A DNA stretch of 46,243 nt from Chryseobacterium gleum. Its GTDB lineage: Bacteria > Bacteroidota > Bacteroidia > Flavobacteriales > Flavobacteriaceae. The DNA lies in the NCBI GenBank assembly GCA_945897915.1, contig CAMDGB010000015.1, positions 1 through 46,243 of the forward strand. Reading direction: 5' to 3'. Positions 16,046 through 24,039 of the stretch are shown here, piece by piece; within the stretch, counting starts at the first letter, position 1, and every line of letters begins with the position of its first letter. The notes under the pieces were generated by a model. The model saw nothing but the letters and a program-made list of their open reading frames with translations. It made no database searches and was not told where the DNA came from. The position numbers were made by a program, and so were the translations under genes.

Positions 16046-16522
16046 ATGAATAAATTTAAAATAGAATTTAAGTGGGCAATATACTACACTTTTTTAGGAA
16101 TTATGTGGTTTCAACTAGAAAAATATTTAGGTTTTCATGATACAAACATAGCCAGTCATCCTATATTTACAAATTTAGTATTTATTTTAATATTCGGAAT
16201 TTACATTCTTTTTTTATCAGATAAGAAAAAAAACTTTTTCAATGGAACAATGACTTGGCAACAAGGTTTACTTTCTGGTGTAATTTTAGCTATTTTCGCT
16301 ATGATTTTAACACCCTTTGCTCTATATTTTTCGTTAAAGTATGTGAATCCTGATTTTTTTACAAACATGATTAACTATTCAATTAATAAAGGGATGAAAC
16401 TTGAAAATGCTCAAGCTATGTTTGACATAACCACATATATGATTTTTGCAACTTTTGGAACGTTATCTTTTGGTATCATATTTGCAGCTTTAGCGGCATT
16501 ACTTGTAAAAACTAAAAAATAA
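16046..16522 (+). CDS. DUF4199-type inner-membrane protein
   Basis: A 158-residue protein with four predicted membrane helices (about 8-20, 38-55, 70-95 and 128-152) and a soluble segment around 95-125 that includes NKGMKLENAQ. The layout fits the Bacteroidetes DUF4199 family, whose function is unknown. The start at 16046 follows an A6 run. An in-frame Met at 16004 would add a 14-residue, cysteine-containing extension unlike the family. The lipoprotein gene starts 6 bp after its stop, so the two are likely co-transcribed. Confidence 0.75.
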   Translation: MNKFKIEFKWAIYYTFLGIMWFQLEKYLGFHDTNIASHPIFTNLVFILIFGIYILFLSDKKKNFFNGTMTWQQGLLSGVILAIFAMILTPFALYFSLKYVNPDFFTNMINYSINKGMKLENAQAMFDITTYMIFATFGTLSFGIIFAALAALLVKTKK

Positions 16523-16528
16523 ATAATC

Positions 16529-16996
16529 ATGAGAAAGTTAAGCCTCCTTAGTTTAATTCTTTTACTTTGCATGTCATGTGTAAGTACTAAAAACACCATT
16601 CAAAATATTGACGACACAGCTGTATTACCAAAAATCATTTCTGGACAATTTGAATTAATAGAAACAGCAAACGATATGCAATACGGATACAGTGAATTTT
16701 ATCCGATAAATTTAGGTTTTTCAACGTATGAAAACAGCAACAACCAAAACGTGAATCGATTTTTTAACAGCTTTACAGGTGCAAATGGAGAAAAAGTAAC
16801 CTATAAACTACTAGAAACTTGTTGCCCGTTTCCAAGCAAACGCAATAATATGGGTGCTGGAACCTTAGTTTTATATGAAATATATTTTAACGAAATAACT
16901 TCAAATAAAAAAATATACATTAATACATTTGAAAAAGGCAAAATAATGTGCCCAAAAGGATTTTTAATTAAAAAAACAGATTCTACTGGTAACTAA
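16529..16996 (+). CDS. Small putative lipoprotein upstream of kdsA
   Basis: A 155-residue protein with a short N-terminal hydrophobic stretch ending at MSC. Cys17 is the likely lipidated residue, although CMSC is a weak lipobox. The mature part has a paired cysteine (TCCPF near 94) and no known catalytic motif. It directly precedes kdsA. Proteins of this sort may carry a 2-dehydro-3-deoxyphosphooctonate aldolase label by neighbourhood (recalled, not checked), but this one has no aldolase fold signature and I would not transfer that name. A -7 box for kdsA lies just after its stop, so kdsA can be expressed separately. Confidence 0.78.
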   Translation: MRKLSLLSLILLLCMSCVSTKNTIQNIDDTAVLPKIISGQFELIETANDMQYGYSEFYPINLGFSTYENSNNQNVNRFFNSFTGANGEKVTYKLLETCCPFPSKRNNMGAGTLVLYEIYFNEITSNKKIYINTFEKGKIMCPKGFLIKKTDSTGN

Positions 16997-17010
16997 ACCC
17001 CTAACTTTAT

Positions 17011-17018
17011 TATCTTTG
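17011..17018 (+). promoter_or_regulatory. -7 box of kdsA promoter
   Basis: TATCTTTG (followed by C) is a perfect TAnnTTTG match, 19 bp before the kdsA ATG. Confidence 0.6.
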
Positions 17019-17037
17019 CACCTTAAAATTCAACAAA

Positions 17038-17856
17038 ATGAACTTAGACAATATTCCACAAATTAAACATACAAAAAGCGGTAATTTTTTCGTTTTAGCG
17101 GGACCTTGTGCAATTGAAGGCGAAGAAATGGCTTTACGGATAGCCGAAAAATTAATTACTATCACGAATAACTTACAAATTCCATTTGTTTTTAAAGGAA
17201 GTTTTAAAAAAGCAAATCGCTCAAGAATTGATAGTTTTTCTGGAATTGGAGATGAAAAAGCACTAAAAATATTAGAAAAAGTTTCAAAAGAATTTGGTGT
17301 GCCAACCGTAACTGATATTCATACCAATGAAGATGCAGCAATGGCTGCGGCTTATGTTGATGTATTGCAAATCCCAGCATTTTTAGTTCGTCAAACAGAT
17401 TTAGTAGTTGCTGCAGCCAAAACAGGTAAAACAGTAAACTTGAAAAAAGGACAATTTATGAGTCCGGAAAGCATGAAACACGCGGCACAAAAAGTAAAAG
17501 ATTGTGGCAATGATAATTTTATGATTACCGATAGAGGCACCATGTTTGGTTACCAAGATATGATTGTAGATTTTAGAGGCATTCCAACTATGAAAGAATT
17601 TGGAACTACTGTCTTAGATGTAACGCATTCACTTCAACAACCTAATCAAACTAGTGGCGTAACAGGTGGAAGACCTGATATGATTGAAACTATCGCCAAA
17701 GCTGGAATTGTAACAGGTGTAGATGGGATTTTTATTGAAACCCATTTTGATCCTGCTAATGCTAAAAGTGATGGCGCAAACATGCTGCATTTAGACTATT
17801 TTGAAGGTTTAATGACAAAATTAGTTGCCATCAGACAGACTATAAACAAATTTTAA
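17038..17856 (+). CDS. kdsA: 3-deoxy-D-manno-octulosonate 8-phosphate synthase (metal-dependent type)
   Basis: Condenses phosphoenolpyruvate with arabinose 5-phosphate to make Kdo-8-phosphate for the lipopolysaccharide inner core. It has 272 residues, the normal length. Key motifs are AGPCAIE (21-27), KGSFKKANRSR (53-63) and the FRGIPTMKEFG segment. Cys24, His197, Glu234 and Asp245 line up with the metal ligands of the Aquifex-type enzyme (C11, H185, E222, D233), so this is the metal-dependent class rather than the E. coli type with Asn. A canonical -7 box precedes it. An outer-membrane protein gene follows 24 bp later and may be co-transcribed. Confidence 0.96.
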   Translation: MNLDNIPQIKHTKSGNFFVLAGPCAIEGEEMALRIAEKLITITNNLQIPFVFKGSFKKANRSRIDSFSGIGDEKALKILEKVSKEFGVPTVTDIHTNEDAAMAAAYVDVLQIPAFLVRQTDLVVAAAKTGKTVNLKKGQFMSPESMKHAAQKVKDCGNDNFMITDRGTMFGYQDMIVDFRGIPTMKEFGTTVLDVTHSLQQPNQTSGVTGGRPDMIETIAKAGIVTGVDGIFIETHFDPANAKSDGANMLHLDYFEGLMTKLVAIRQTINKF

Positions 17857-17880
17857 TACACACCATTACCAAATCCCCAA

Positions 17881-18732
17881 ATGAAAAAAATTGTATCACT
17901 TTTAATTGCTTTACTTTCGCTAACAAGTTTGGCACAAACTGAAAACTTAGTTGATTTAACTATACAAAGCGAAAAATATACAGCACATAATAAAGGAAAA
18001 TTCTTTTTTTATTGGGGAGGAAACAGAGCGTACTACTCTACTTCAGATATTCGATTTACAGGAGCTGATTACGATTTTACTTTAGAAAACGCTACAGCTC
18101 ACGACAGACCAAAAGGATATCATATTGATTACATAAATCCATCAAAAATGACGATTCCACAAACTAATTTTAGAATGGGTTATTTTTTGAATGACCATTA
18201 TAATATTTCTATTGGATGGGATCACATGAAATATGTAATGTCTCAAAATAAAGTAGTTAGTTACAGTGGAAATTATCCAAATGAAGGAACATTTGATGAA
18301 AGTTTACCAGGAAACGAAGTATTACTTACCGATAAATTTTTAACTTTTGAACATACGGATGGATTAAATTATATTCATGTTGAAATTACGCGTGTAGATG
18401 ATATTTCAAAATGGTTTAACTTACCTAATACTGATAAATTTCAAATTAATTTATCAGAAGGTTTTGGGGCAGGTGTTATATTACCTAAAACCAACACAAA
18501 ATTATTTGCCAAAGAAAGATATGATGAATTTCACTTATCCGGATTCGGTATTTCTGCAAAAGCAGGATTAACCTTTACGTTCTACAAACATTTTTTCATT
18601 CAAACCGAATTGAAAACGGGTTATATTGAAATGAATGACATTAGAACAACATACAGTAAAGCAGACAAAGCCCAACAAAACTTTTGGTTTTTACAAAGTA
18701 CAATTGCTTTTGGTGGTATATTTAAAATTTAA
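17881..18732 (+). CDS. Outer-membrane beta-barrel-like hypothetical protein
   Basis: A 283-residue protein with a signal peptide (KKIVSLLIALLS...SLAQ, about 1-19). The mature part shows repeated aromatic-rich alternating segments (KGKFFFYWGGNR near 38-49, FRMGYFLNDHYNISIGWDH near 97-115, AKAGLTFTFYKHFFIQTELKTGY near 226-248) and ends in a hydrophobic/aromatic strand (GGIFKI). This is typical of a small outer-membrane barrel. I do not recognise the family. Its position after kdsA suggests an envelope role, but only by association. A strong terminator ends the unit. Confidence 0.78.
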   Translation: MKKIVSLLIALLSLTSLAQTENLVDLTIQSEKYTAHNKGKFFFYWGGNRAYYSTSDIRFTGADYDFTLENATAHDRPKGYHIDYINPSKMTIPQTNFRMGYFLNDHYNISIGWDHMKYVMSQNKVVSYSGNYPNEGTFDESLPGNEVLLTDKFLTFEHTDGLNYIHVEITRVDDISKWFNLPNTDKFQINLSEGFGAGVILPKTNTKLFAKERYDEFHLSGFGISAKAGLTFTFYKHFFIQTELKTGYIEMNDIRTTYSKADKAQQNFWFLQSTIAFGGIFKI

Positions 18733-18751
18733 AAAAACAAAATCATAAAAA

Positions 18752-18785
18752 AGTCCGTCAGAGTTAATTTTGACGGACTTTTTGT
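18752..18785 (+). terminator. Rho-independent terminator, convergent genes
   Basis: A 9-bp stem AGTCCGTCA (18752-18760) / TGACGGACT (18771-18779) is followed by T-rich sequence. The A-rich left flank also makes it usable by the minus-strand transporter gene. Confidence 0.88.
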
Positions 18786-18803
18786 TTTTAAAGTAAAGAC
18801 TTT

Positions 18804-20240
18804 TTAATGTCCTCCTGATACTTTTTTATCAAAATTAATTCCTTGATTTTTTAATATTGCACTTACTTTCCAAGCATAAAATGCTAAATACGCAAAACAT
18901 AAAACACCTACAATATAACTAGTTTGAATGGTTGTTTCGTCAGCAACATATCCTTGTAGCAAACTTACAAATCCACCACCCATAATCATCATAATTAAAA
19001 AACTACTTCCTTGACTGGTATGTTTTCCTAATCCACTAACGGCTAAGGTAAAAATACAAGGCCAAAGTGTACTACAGAACAATCCAACACTTGTAAAAGC
19101 GTAAACACTCACCATTCCATCAGTTGTCATTCCAACTAATAAAGCAACGATTCCTAAAGCTGAAAAAATCAAAAGCATTCGAGCTGGATTTCCTTTACTC
19201 GCAATGTCTGCTGCAATTAAAACTAAGATAATTAAAGCGTAAATATAAAATGGCGTTAAATCATGTTTAGCAATAGCATTTACAAATAAAAACACGCCAA
19301 AAGCTAAATAAGGTGCAACAAAACGTAATATTTTTTGTAAACTCATTTTATCTGTAAAGGCTTCAACTGCGCCAGTCCATCTTCCAATCATTAAACTTGC
19401 CCAATACAATGAAATGTACGGTGCAATATCTTTAGTTAAAAAACCTAAATTCTTTTCCATGTACGCTGGTAAATTACTTACTGTAGATACTTCTACACCA
19501 ACATAAACAAAAATAGCTATCATTCCTAAAACCAATTGCGGATATTTTAATGCTGAACTTTTAGTTGAAGCAGCTTCTGATTCAGACTCAATAATTGCTT
19601 GAGGTTTGTCTGGTAAAGAGGAAAATTTTAAAAATACAGCTACAAGTAAAAAAGCAGCACCTAAAATCAAATAAGGAATTTTTACACTTTCAATACTCAT
19701 ATTAGTATCAGAAGTTGCGGAAGATCCAAAAATAGCATAACTAACAATTAGCGGACCAATTGTTGTTCCTAAATTATTAATTCCTCCTGCTAAAGTTAAT
19801 CTTTGTGAACCTGTATTTATTGAACCAAGAGCAATTGCTAATGGATTTGCAACAGTTTGTTGTAAAGAAAAACCTAATGCTACAGTAAACAATCCAGATA
19901 GCATTAATGGAAACGAACCTGTATTTGCAGCAGGATAAAATAACAAAGTACCAATTGCCGAAATTAATAAACCCAATGCTAACGAATTTTTATATCCTAT
20001 TCTGTTTATTAAATCGCCTTTAGTAAGATAAGAAATTAATAAATATAACAACGAACCTACTGTATAAGCAATATAAAATGCTAAGGATACTAATTGACTT
20101 TGCAATTGTGTTAAGTCAAACGTTTTTTTAAATACGGGAATTAAAATATCATTACTGGCAGCAACAAATCCCCAAAAGAAGAATACGGTTACTAGTGGAA
20201 TAAATTGCGCCCAATTGGTTTGTTTATTTTCTGAATTCAT
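18804..20240 (-). CDS. FucP/GluP-family sugar MFS transporter
   Basis: An inner-membrane proton-coupled sugar transporter of the major facilitator superfamily. The start at 20240 (MNSENKQTNW) gives 478 residues. The longer frame from 20279 adds 13 residues and is not preferred. About twelve hydrophobic segments are visible. FFFWGFVAASNDILIP (34-49 in the long frame), QQTVANPLAIALG and the GGINNLGTTIGP segment are typical of the L-fucose/glucose-galactose permease group. The second half carries YVGVEVSTVSNLPAYM and the SGLGKHTSQGSSFLIMMIMGG region. The sugar cannot be told from sequence. No glycoside hydrolase or sugar kinase is adjacent. Confidence 0.9.
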   Translation of the reverse strand: MNSENKQTNWAQFIPLVTVFFFWGFVAASNDILIPVFKKTFDLTQLQSQLVSLAFYIAYTVGSLLYLLISYLTKGDLINRIGYKNSLALGLLISAIGTLLFYPAANTGSFPLMLSGLFTVALGFSLQQTVANPLAIALGSINTGSQRLTLAGGINNLGTTIGPLIVSYAIFGSSATSDTNMSIESVKIPYLILGAAFLLVAVFLKFSSLPDKPQAIIESESEAASTKSSALKYPQLVLGMIAIFVYVGVEVSTVSNLPAYMEKNLGFLTKDIAPYISLYWASLMIGRWTGAVEAFTDKMSLQKILRFVAPYLAFGVFLFVNAIAKHDLTPFYIYALIILVLIAADIASKGNPARMLLIFSALGIVALLVGMTTDGMVSVYAFTSVGLFCSTLWPCIFTLAVSGLGKHTSQGSSFLIMMIMGGGFVSLLQGYVADETTIQTSYIVGVLCFAYLAFYAWKVSAILKNQGINFDKKVSGGH

Positions 20241-20382
20241 AGTAAGTAGTTTTATAATTAGTTGATTGCTAAATAACAAAATATTAAGCCATTAAGTTAT
20301 AAAAAAAGAAATAATTTTAACGAAAACGATATAGTTGAATTTTTATATTGCTATTTTAATTAAGATAATAGTTATCAAACCA

Positions 20383-21585
20383 TTATTTTCCATCTAAATA
20401 CGCTTGCAAATACAAAAATCTTGACGTGAGTTTTCCGTTTTCGGTAATTTTAGCTCTAGCTAAAACCCCTGAAGCATCGCCATTGAAAAAAGAAGGAATA
20501 ACATGTTTTAAAAACATTTCACCAAATCCTTCACTGGCATCTTTTGGTAATTCGCAAGGCAAATTATCAACTGCCATTACCACAATAGCACTTGGATGAA
20601 AAATATCTACTTCTTTATGTTCGCTAGGTAAATAACCATAACTTGGATTTTCAATAGTACTGGGACGTAAAGTACATGCTATTGGACCGTCGATGTCACA
20701 AGAAATATCGGCAACTACTTTAATTTTACAATTGGGAGCAGCCAACATTTCTCTTGTCAAAATTTCTGGTGCACCATTTCCATAAAAATGTCCAGCCATA
20801 AAAATATCAGATACAGTTGCAAAACGTTCAAAATTAGAAATGAAATGTTTTGGATGCGAATAAAATTCTGTTTTATCAAAAGCAACACCTGACTTATGAC
20901 TATTGTAATCTTGAACATCAATCATCGTATACACTGGATAGGTATACATTTTAGAAAGATAATCTGAAACAGAAACTTCTTTAATTTTCATACCTTCTAA
21001 CATTTCTTTAGCCCCAAATGCCACTTTTCCTTTTCCTGATAACACAATCTTTATTGGTGGTAAAATAGGTTTCTTAAGTTGAGTAATTAATGCAGTTTGA
21101 TTGGCTAATGTTTCTGCTTTTGGTAATGAAAAAAGCTCGAATTTTAATCCGAATGCTCGAATTCCGTTGTATGCACCAACAATTCCTGCATATCTTCCAA
21201 ATCCTATTAATCGAGTATTATTTTCATTAACTACTGTTTCGTGGTCATACAACTCGATTTTTTTATCTATACACGCTTGTAATAAATCCCTATTATAAGC
21301 TTGTTTTTTAATCGTATGAGAAAAGAAAAAATATTTTTTATTTGGGATTAAGGCTTCAACAGGGACTTCCTTTACACCAAGTAACACGTCACAATTATCC
21401 ATATTTTCTGAAACTTCAAAACCACTATTGATATATTCAGAATCTGTAAATACACGTATATCTGAACTTTCTACTTTAAATTCTATATTTGGAAACTGTT
21501 TTTTTACAAGTAAAAGTTCTGAAGGTGAAAACACTACTCGTCTATCGGGCGGTGTTTTTCTTTCTTTAATAATTCCGAATTTCAT
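20383..21585 (-). CDS. Alanine dehydrogenase / LYS1-type saccharopine dehydrogenase family protein
   Basis: A 400-residue cytosolic NAD(P)-dependent oxidoreductase. The N-terminal half has the AlaDH/PNT pattern: IKERKTPPDRRV (6-17) with the pyruvate/2-oxoacid-binding Arg-Lys region, LGVKEVP (69-75), FFFSHT (86-91) and the YDHETVV motif. The middle has the LYS1-like IGFGRYAGIVGAYNG segment. The nucleotide-binding GKGKVAFGAKEML lies near 184-196. The overall pattern resembles NAD-dependent saccharopine dehydrogenase (lysine-forming) more than a true alanine dehydrogenase. Flavobacteria commonly carry one, and its physiological substrate is uncertain. It is followed on the same strand, 142 bp later, by the sugar transporter. 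There is no operon sign. Confidence 0.82.
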   Translation of the reverse strand: MKFGIIKERKTPPDRRVVFSPSELLLVKKQFPNIEFKVESSDIRVFTDSEYINSGFEVSENMDNCDVLLGVKEVPVEALIPNKKYFFFSHTIKKQAYNRDLLQACIDKKIELYDHETVVNENNTRLIGFGRYAGIVGAYNGIRAFGLKFELFSLPKAETLANQTALITQLKKPILPPIKIVLSGKGKVAFGAKEMLEGMKIKEVSVSDYLSKMYTYPVYTMIDVQDYNSHKSGVAFDKTEFYSHPKHFISNFERFATVSDIFMAGHFYGNGAPEILTREMLAAPNCKIKVVADISCDIDGPIACTLRPSTIENPSYGYLPSEHKEVDIFHPSAIVVMAVDNLPCELPKDASEGFGEMFLKHVIPSFFNGDASGVLARAKITENGKLTSRFLYLQAYLDGK

Positions 21586-21698
21586 TGGATATAGGTTTAG
21601 GGCTTTTGTGTGTTTTTAACACAATTTACTTGTATTAATTTACAAATATAACATTTTTGATTTTGAGTGTAAAACTTTTCTGCTTGAATAATTTATTG

Positions 21699-21706
21699 TA
21701 ATTTTG
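21699..21706 (+). promoter_or_regulatory. Possible -7 box for ssrA
   Basis: TAATTTTG fits TAnnTTTG but is 56 bp before the mature tmRNA 5' end. If used, a precursor with a short 5' leader would be made and trimmed. Confidence 0.35.
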
Positions 21707-21761
21707 GCATCCATTTGATTTGAAGGTATAGTATTCATGACTTGATATATTAAATGAATAT

Positions 21762-22160
21762 GGGGTCGACTGGTTTTGACAGCAAGTGGCACTAATTAGT
21801 AAGCATGTCGAGCATTGTATTTTTGGCTCGTTAATATCAATAATACACACTTTTTAAACGGCGAAAATACTTACGCTTTAGCTGCATAATCCGAATTATA
21901 GTACGATAATGCCATGTCCCAACCAGGTTGGGAAGCTGGATTTCTCTCAAAAGCCTTGGTTTGTGGCGGTTGATTTAGAGGAATGGTAAAAATAAACCTA
22001 GGAATGGTAAAACTTTAAATCCACTCTGACATTCATAAAGTTAAGCGAATAGTGGCTGTTTTTGGCCAAGCTATTTTGTCGAAAATCTAAACAAAAACTA
22101 AACATGTAGAACGCTTTTTGATGGCTTGTTTGGACGAGAGTTCGATTCTCTCCGACTCCA
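21762..22160 (+). ncRNA. ssrA: Transfer-messenger RNA (tmRNA)
   Basis: A one-piece tmRNA of about 399 nt that rescues stalled ribosomes and tags the nascent chain for proteolysis. The 5' end GGGGTCGACTGG and 3' end CGACTCC (22153-22159) form the seven-pair acceptor stem, with one G-U pair and discriminator A at 22160. The T-arm GAGTTCGATTCTC is intact. The following genomic bases are CTA, so the 3' CCA is not encoded and must be added. The resume reading frame at 21859-21888 encodes GENTYALAA then TAA. GENTYALAA follows the charged alanine in the usual way, and its ALAA end is the degradation signal read by ClpXP. A strong terminator follows. Confidence 0.97.
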
Positions 22161-22170
22161 CTAAAATAAA

Positions 22171-22202
22171 AAGACCTCTTATTTTCATAAGAGGTCTTTT
22201 TA
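22171..22202 (+). terminator. Rho-independent terminator after ssrA
   Basis: An 11-bp perfect stem AAGACCTCTTA (22171-22181) / TAAGAGGTCTT (22188-22198) with a 6-nt loop is followed by T-rich sequence. Confidence 0.93.
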
Positions 22203-22266
22203 TTTTAAAAATTCAGACTACTACTAAAATCGTCTGAGAGGTGTTAGATATAAATTAAACCAATAA

Positions 22267-23211
22267 TTAATTCTTTATAAATTTCACAGGAGTACCTCCC
22301 TCAATTTTTAAGAAATACATACCGGTTTTCAATGTAGCAACCGAAACTTCGGAAGAAGTGGCTGTAATCGTTTGTGTGCTTACCGTTCTTCCCAATTCAT
22401 CAATAATTTGATACGTTTTTCCAATGTTTTGGGCGTCAACTTCCAATTGAAGCATAGTTGTAGCTGGGTTTGGAAATACGTACACTTTAGAAGCAGAAAA
22501 ATCATTCAATCCTAAAGCACTTTGATATAATATAGCGACTTCATTAGGATTTATGGCTCGGTTCCATATACCAATGTCATCCAAACTACCCGCAAAATAA
22601 TCTCCTGAAACCCCGCGACCAACCCAGAACGGAAGAGCAGCTTGGCTCACACTCGTATGCGTATTGGTGGTGGTTCCCTGTAAAACACCATTTCTGTAAA
22701 ACGTCATCGTATTTCCAGAATAAACACCTACATAATGTTCCCATTGATTGAGTACATAATTAGTTGTTGCATTGGTCCAAAACCAGGCAGACTGTTGTTT
22801 GTTGGTTCCAAAAATTGCCTTAGTTGCGTCACATTGAACCAACCATATGAAATTCAAACTGGCTGTACTTCCGCTCATAATGGCAACATTACCGCTAGTA
22901 TTATTTGCTTTTTTGACCCAAATAGACACTGAAAAACTTCCGGCCTGCGTAAAGGTGTGTCCGAAACTTGTTCGCGTTAAATAACTCGAAGTACCGTTAA
23001 AAGAGTATGCTGAATTTGCATTTCCAAATCGATCGGTTGTTGCAGTTAGATTAAAAGGTGTCAAAGTGTTTCCATTACTTGTTGCGTCAGTTGCATCAGT
23101 CATACCCCACCAAGCAAGTAATCCTGACGTAGGAACATAAGCAGGCGGTTGTGCAAAAATAATAGAAGCACAAAAACAAAAGAATATTGTAAAGTAGTTT
23201 TTTACGTTCAT
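22267..23211 (-). CDS. Secreted LamG-like (concanavalin fold) protein with T9SS sorting domain
   Basis: A 314-residue exported protein. Residues 1-20 are a signal peptide ending IIFAQ. Residues about 30-230 form a LamG/Laminin_G_3 jelly roll with hallmark segments: LAWWGMTDATDATSNGN (32-48), AYSFNGTSSYLT, FSVSIWVK, WEHYVGVYSGNTMTFYRNG and DDIGIWNRAINPNEV. The last 75 residues are a type IX secretion sorting domain (VYVFPNPATTML, LKTGMYFLKIEGG, ending KFIKN). This fold binds carbohydrates or acts as an adhesin module. No catalytic domain is present, so it is probably a surface-bound or released binding protein. It stands alone next to ssrA. Confidence 0.9.
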   Translation of the reverse strand: MNVKNYFTIFFCFCASIIFAQPPAYVPTSGLLAWWGMTDATDATSNGNTLTPFNLTATTDRFGNANSAYSFNGTSSYLTRTSFGHTFTQAGSFSVSIWVKKANNTSGNVAIMSGSTASLNFIWLVQCDATKAIFGTNKQQSAWFWTNATTNYVLNQWEHYVGVYSGNTMTFYRNGVLQGTTTNTHTSVSQAALPFWVGRGVSGDYFAGSLDDIGIWNRAINPNEVAILYQSALGLNDFSASKVYVFPNPATTMLQLEVDAQNIGKTYQIIDELGRTVSTQTITATSSEVSVATLKTGMYFLKIEGGTPVKFIKN

Positions 23212-23450
23212 AAACAGTTGGTTTTAAAGTTATTATATACAAACTTAACAAATTTAACAATCTATTTATAAAATAAGTCGACATTTCTAAATTATTTTAT
23301 TAAAAAAGAGTAGAATTAAAAAATGTTAGGAAATGTCAATTGCTTCAAGACTAATATAAATATTCTTGTTTATAACTTCAAATTAAATTGGAGTTTTACT
23401 TTAACTGAAAATGAATTAATGGTGCAATGAAATAAATTATTGTAAATTTA

Positions 23451-23561
23451 ATTTATCTTATAAAGCATTTTTATTACCCAATACCAAAATGCAACTAAAA
23501 TTGCTATGCCTATTATTGTGCCTACTACCCCTACAACTTTAATCCGTATTTTATTACCAGC
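23451..23561 (-). pseudogene. Remnant of a small membrane protein (no start)
   Basis: On the minus strand an open stretch of 37 codons reads AGNKIRIKVVGVVGTIIGIA and continues through ILVAFWYWVIKML to a stop at 23450-23448. It is a basic segment, a single strong membrane helix and a short basic tail. No ATG, GTG or TTG lies in frame between the upstream stop (23564-23562) and the coding-like segment, so it looks like the C-terminal piece of a lost gene. It abuts a second remnant on the plus strand. Confidence 0.5.
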
Positions 23562-23743
23562 TTAATTCGGAAGATTTTAAAGATTATCGCATGTATTTAG
23601 AACCTAAAATAGTTTATAGTTTTGAGCATTTTAAAATATATACCACAATTAGGTATCGTTTTCACTCTACACCTTACATTGAAATTAAAAATACCGATTC
23701 ACAAATATTATTTGGTTTTAGTTACGATTTGGGATTTAATTAA
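23543..23743 (+). pseudogene. C-terminal fragment of a beta-barrel-like protein
   Basis: The 66 open codons after a stop at 23540-23542 read ...YYQLNSEDFKDYRMYLEPKI, then VYSFEHFKIYTTIRYRFHS, and end FGFSYDLGFN-stop. The alternating, aromatic-rich pattern is coding-like and typical of outer-membrane strands. Translation could only begin at an internal ATG (23591), giving about 50 residues, too short for a barrel. No signal peptide is present. It is probably a decayed 3' end of an outer-membrane or porin-like gene. The 23212-24039 gap otherwise holds only a terminator and a promoter box. Confidence 0.55.
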
Positions 23744-23791
23744 TAACAAAAAAGGTGATTCTAATTCTAAACTATTTAAATTTAAACAAAA

Positions 23792-23821
23792 AAAAGACTT
23801 CAAGTATTCTTGAAGTCTTTT
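23792..23821 (+). terminator. Rho-independent terminator after the barrel remnant
   Basis: A 13-bp perfect stem AAAAGACTTCAAG / CTTGAAGTCTTTT with TATT loop. It still marks the 3' end of the vanished gene 50 bp after the remnant's stop. Confidence 0.88.
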
Positions 23822-24010
23822 AACAAAACTATGCTGAAAAAATCTAGCATTAATGTTTCTGTTTTTATTATAAAAATTGGGGGAATTTTATAATAATCAA
23901 TTTAGGGGCAAAAACATTTGTCAAATTTAAATATAATAAATGATATTTTTTTGTAGAATGATTCCTACAAAATAGCATGCGTTTTTAAATAAAAAATACC
24001 ATTATTTTCG

Positions 24011-24018
24011 TATATTTG
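24011..24018 (+). promoter_or_regulatory. -7 box of the phosphorylase gene
   Basis: TATATTTG matches TAnnTTTG and is 21 bp before the ATG at 24040. Confidence 0.55.
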
Positions 24019-24039
24019 AGTAAATAAATACTTCAAAAC

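Noticed and set aside
20365..20377. GATAATAGTTATC inverted repeat before the sugar transporter as an operator
   Set aside because: It is only 5-bp arms in AT-rich DNA, more than 120 bp upstream of the start, with no sugar regulator gene nearby.
21635..21850. A 71-codon minus-strand ORF across the ssrA 5' region
   Set aside because: It is antisense to the tmRNA, has no family signal, and its cysteine/serine-rich composition is a by-product of RNA-constrained sequence.
23622..23813. A 63-codon plus-strand ORF in the decayed region
   Set aside because: It overlaps the better-supported barrel remnant in another frame and runs into the terminator hairpin, so it is a shadow.
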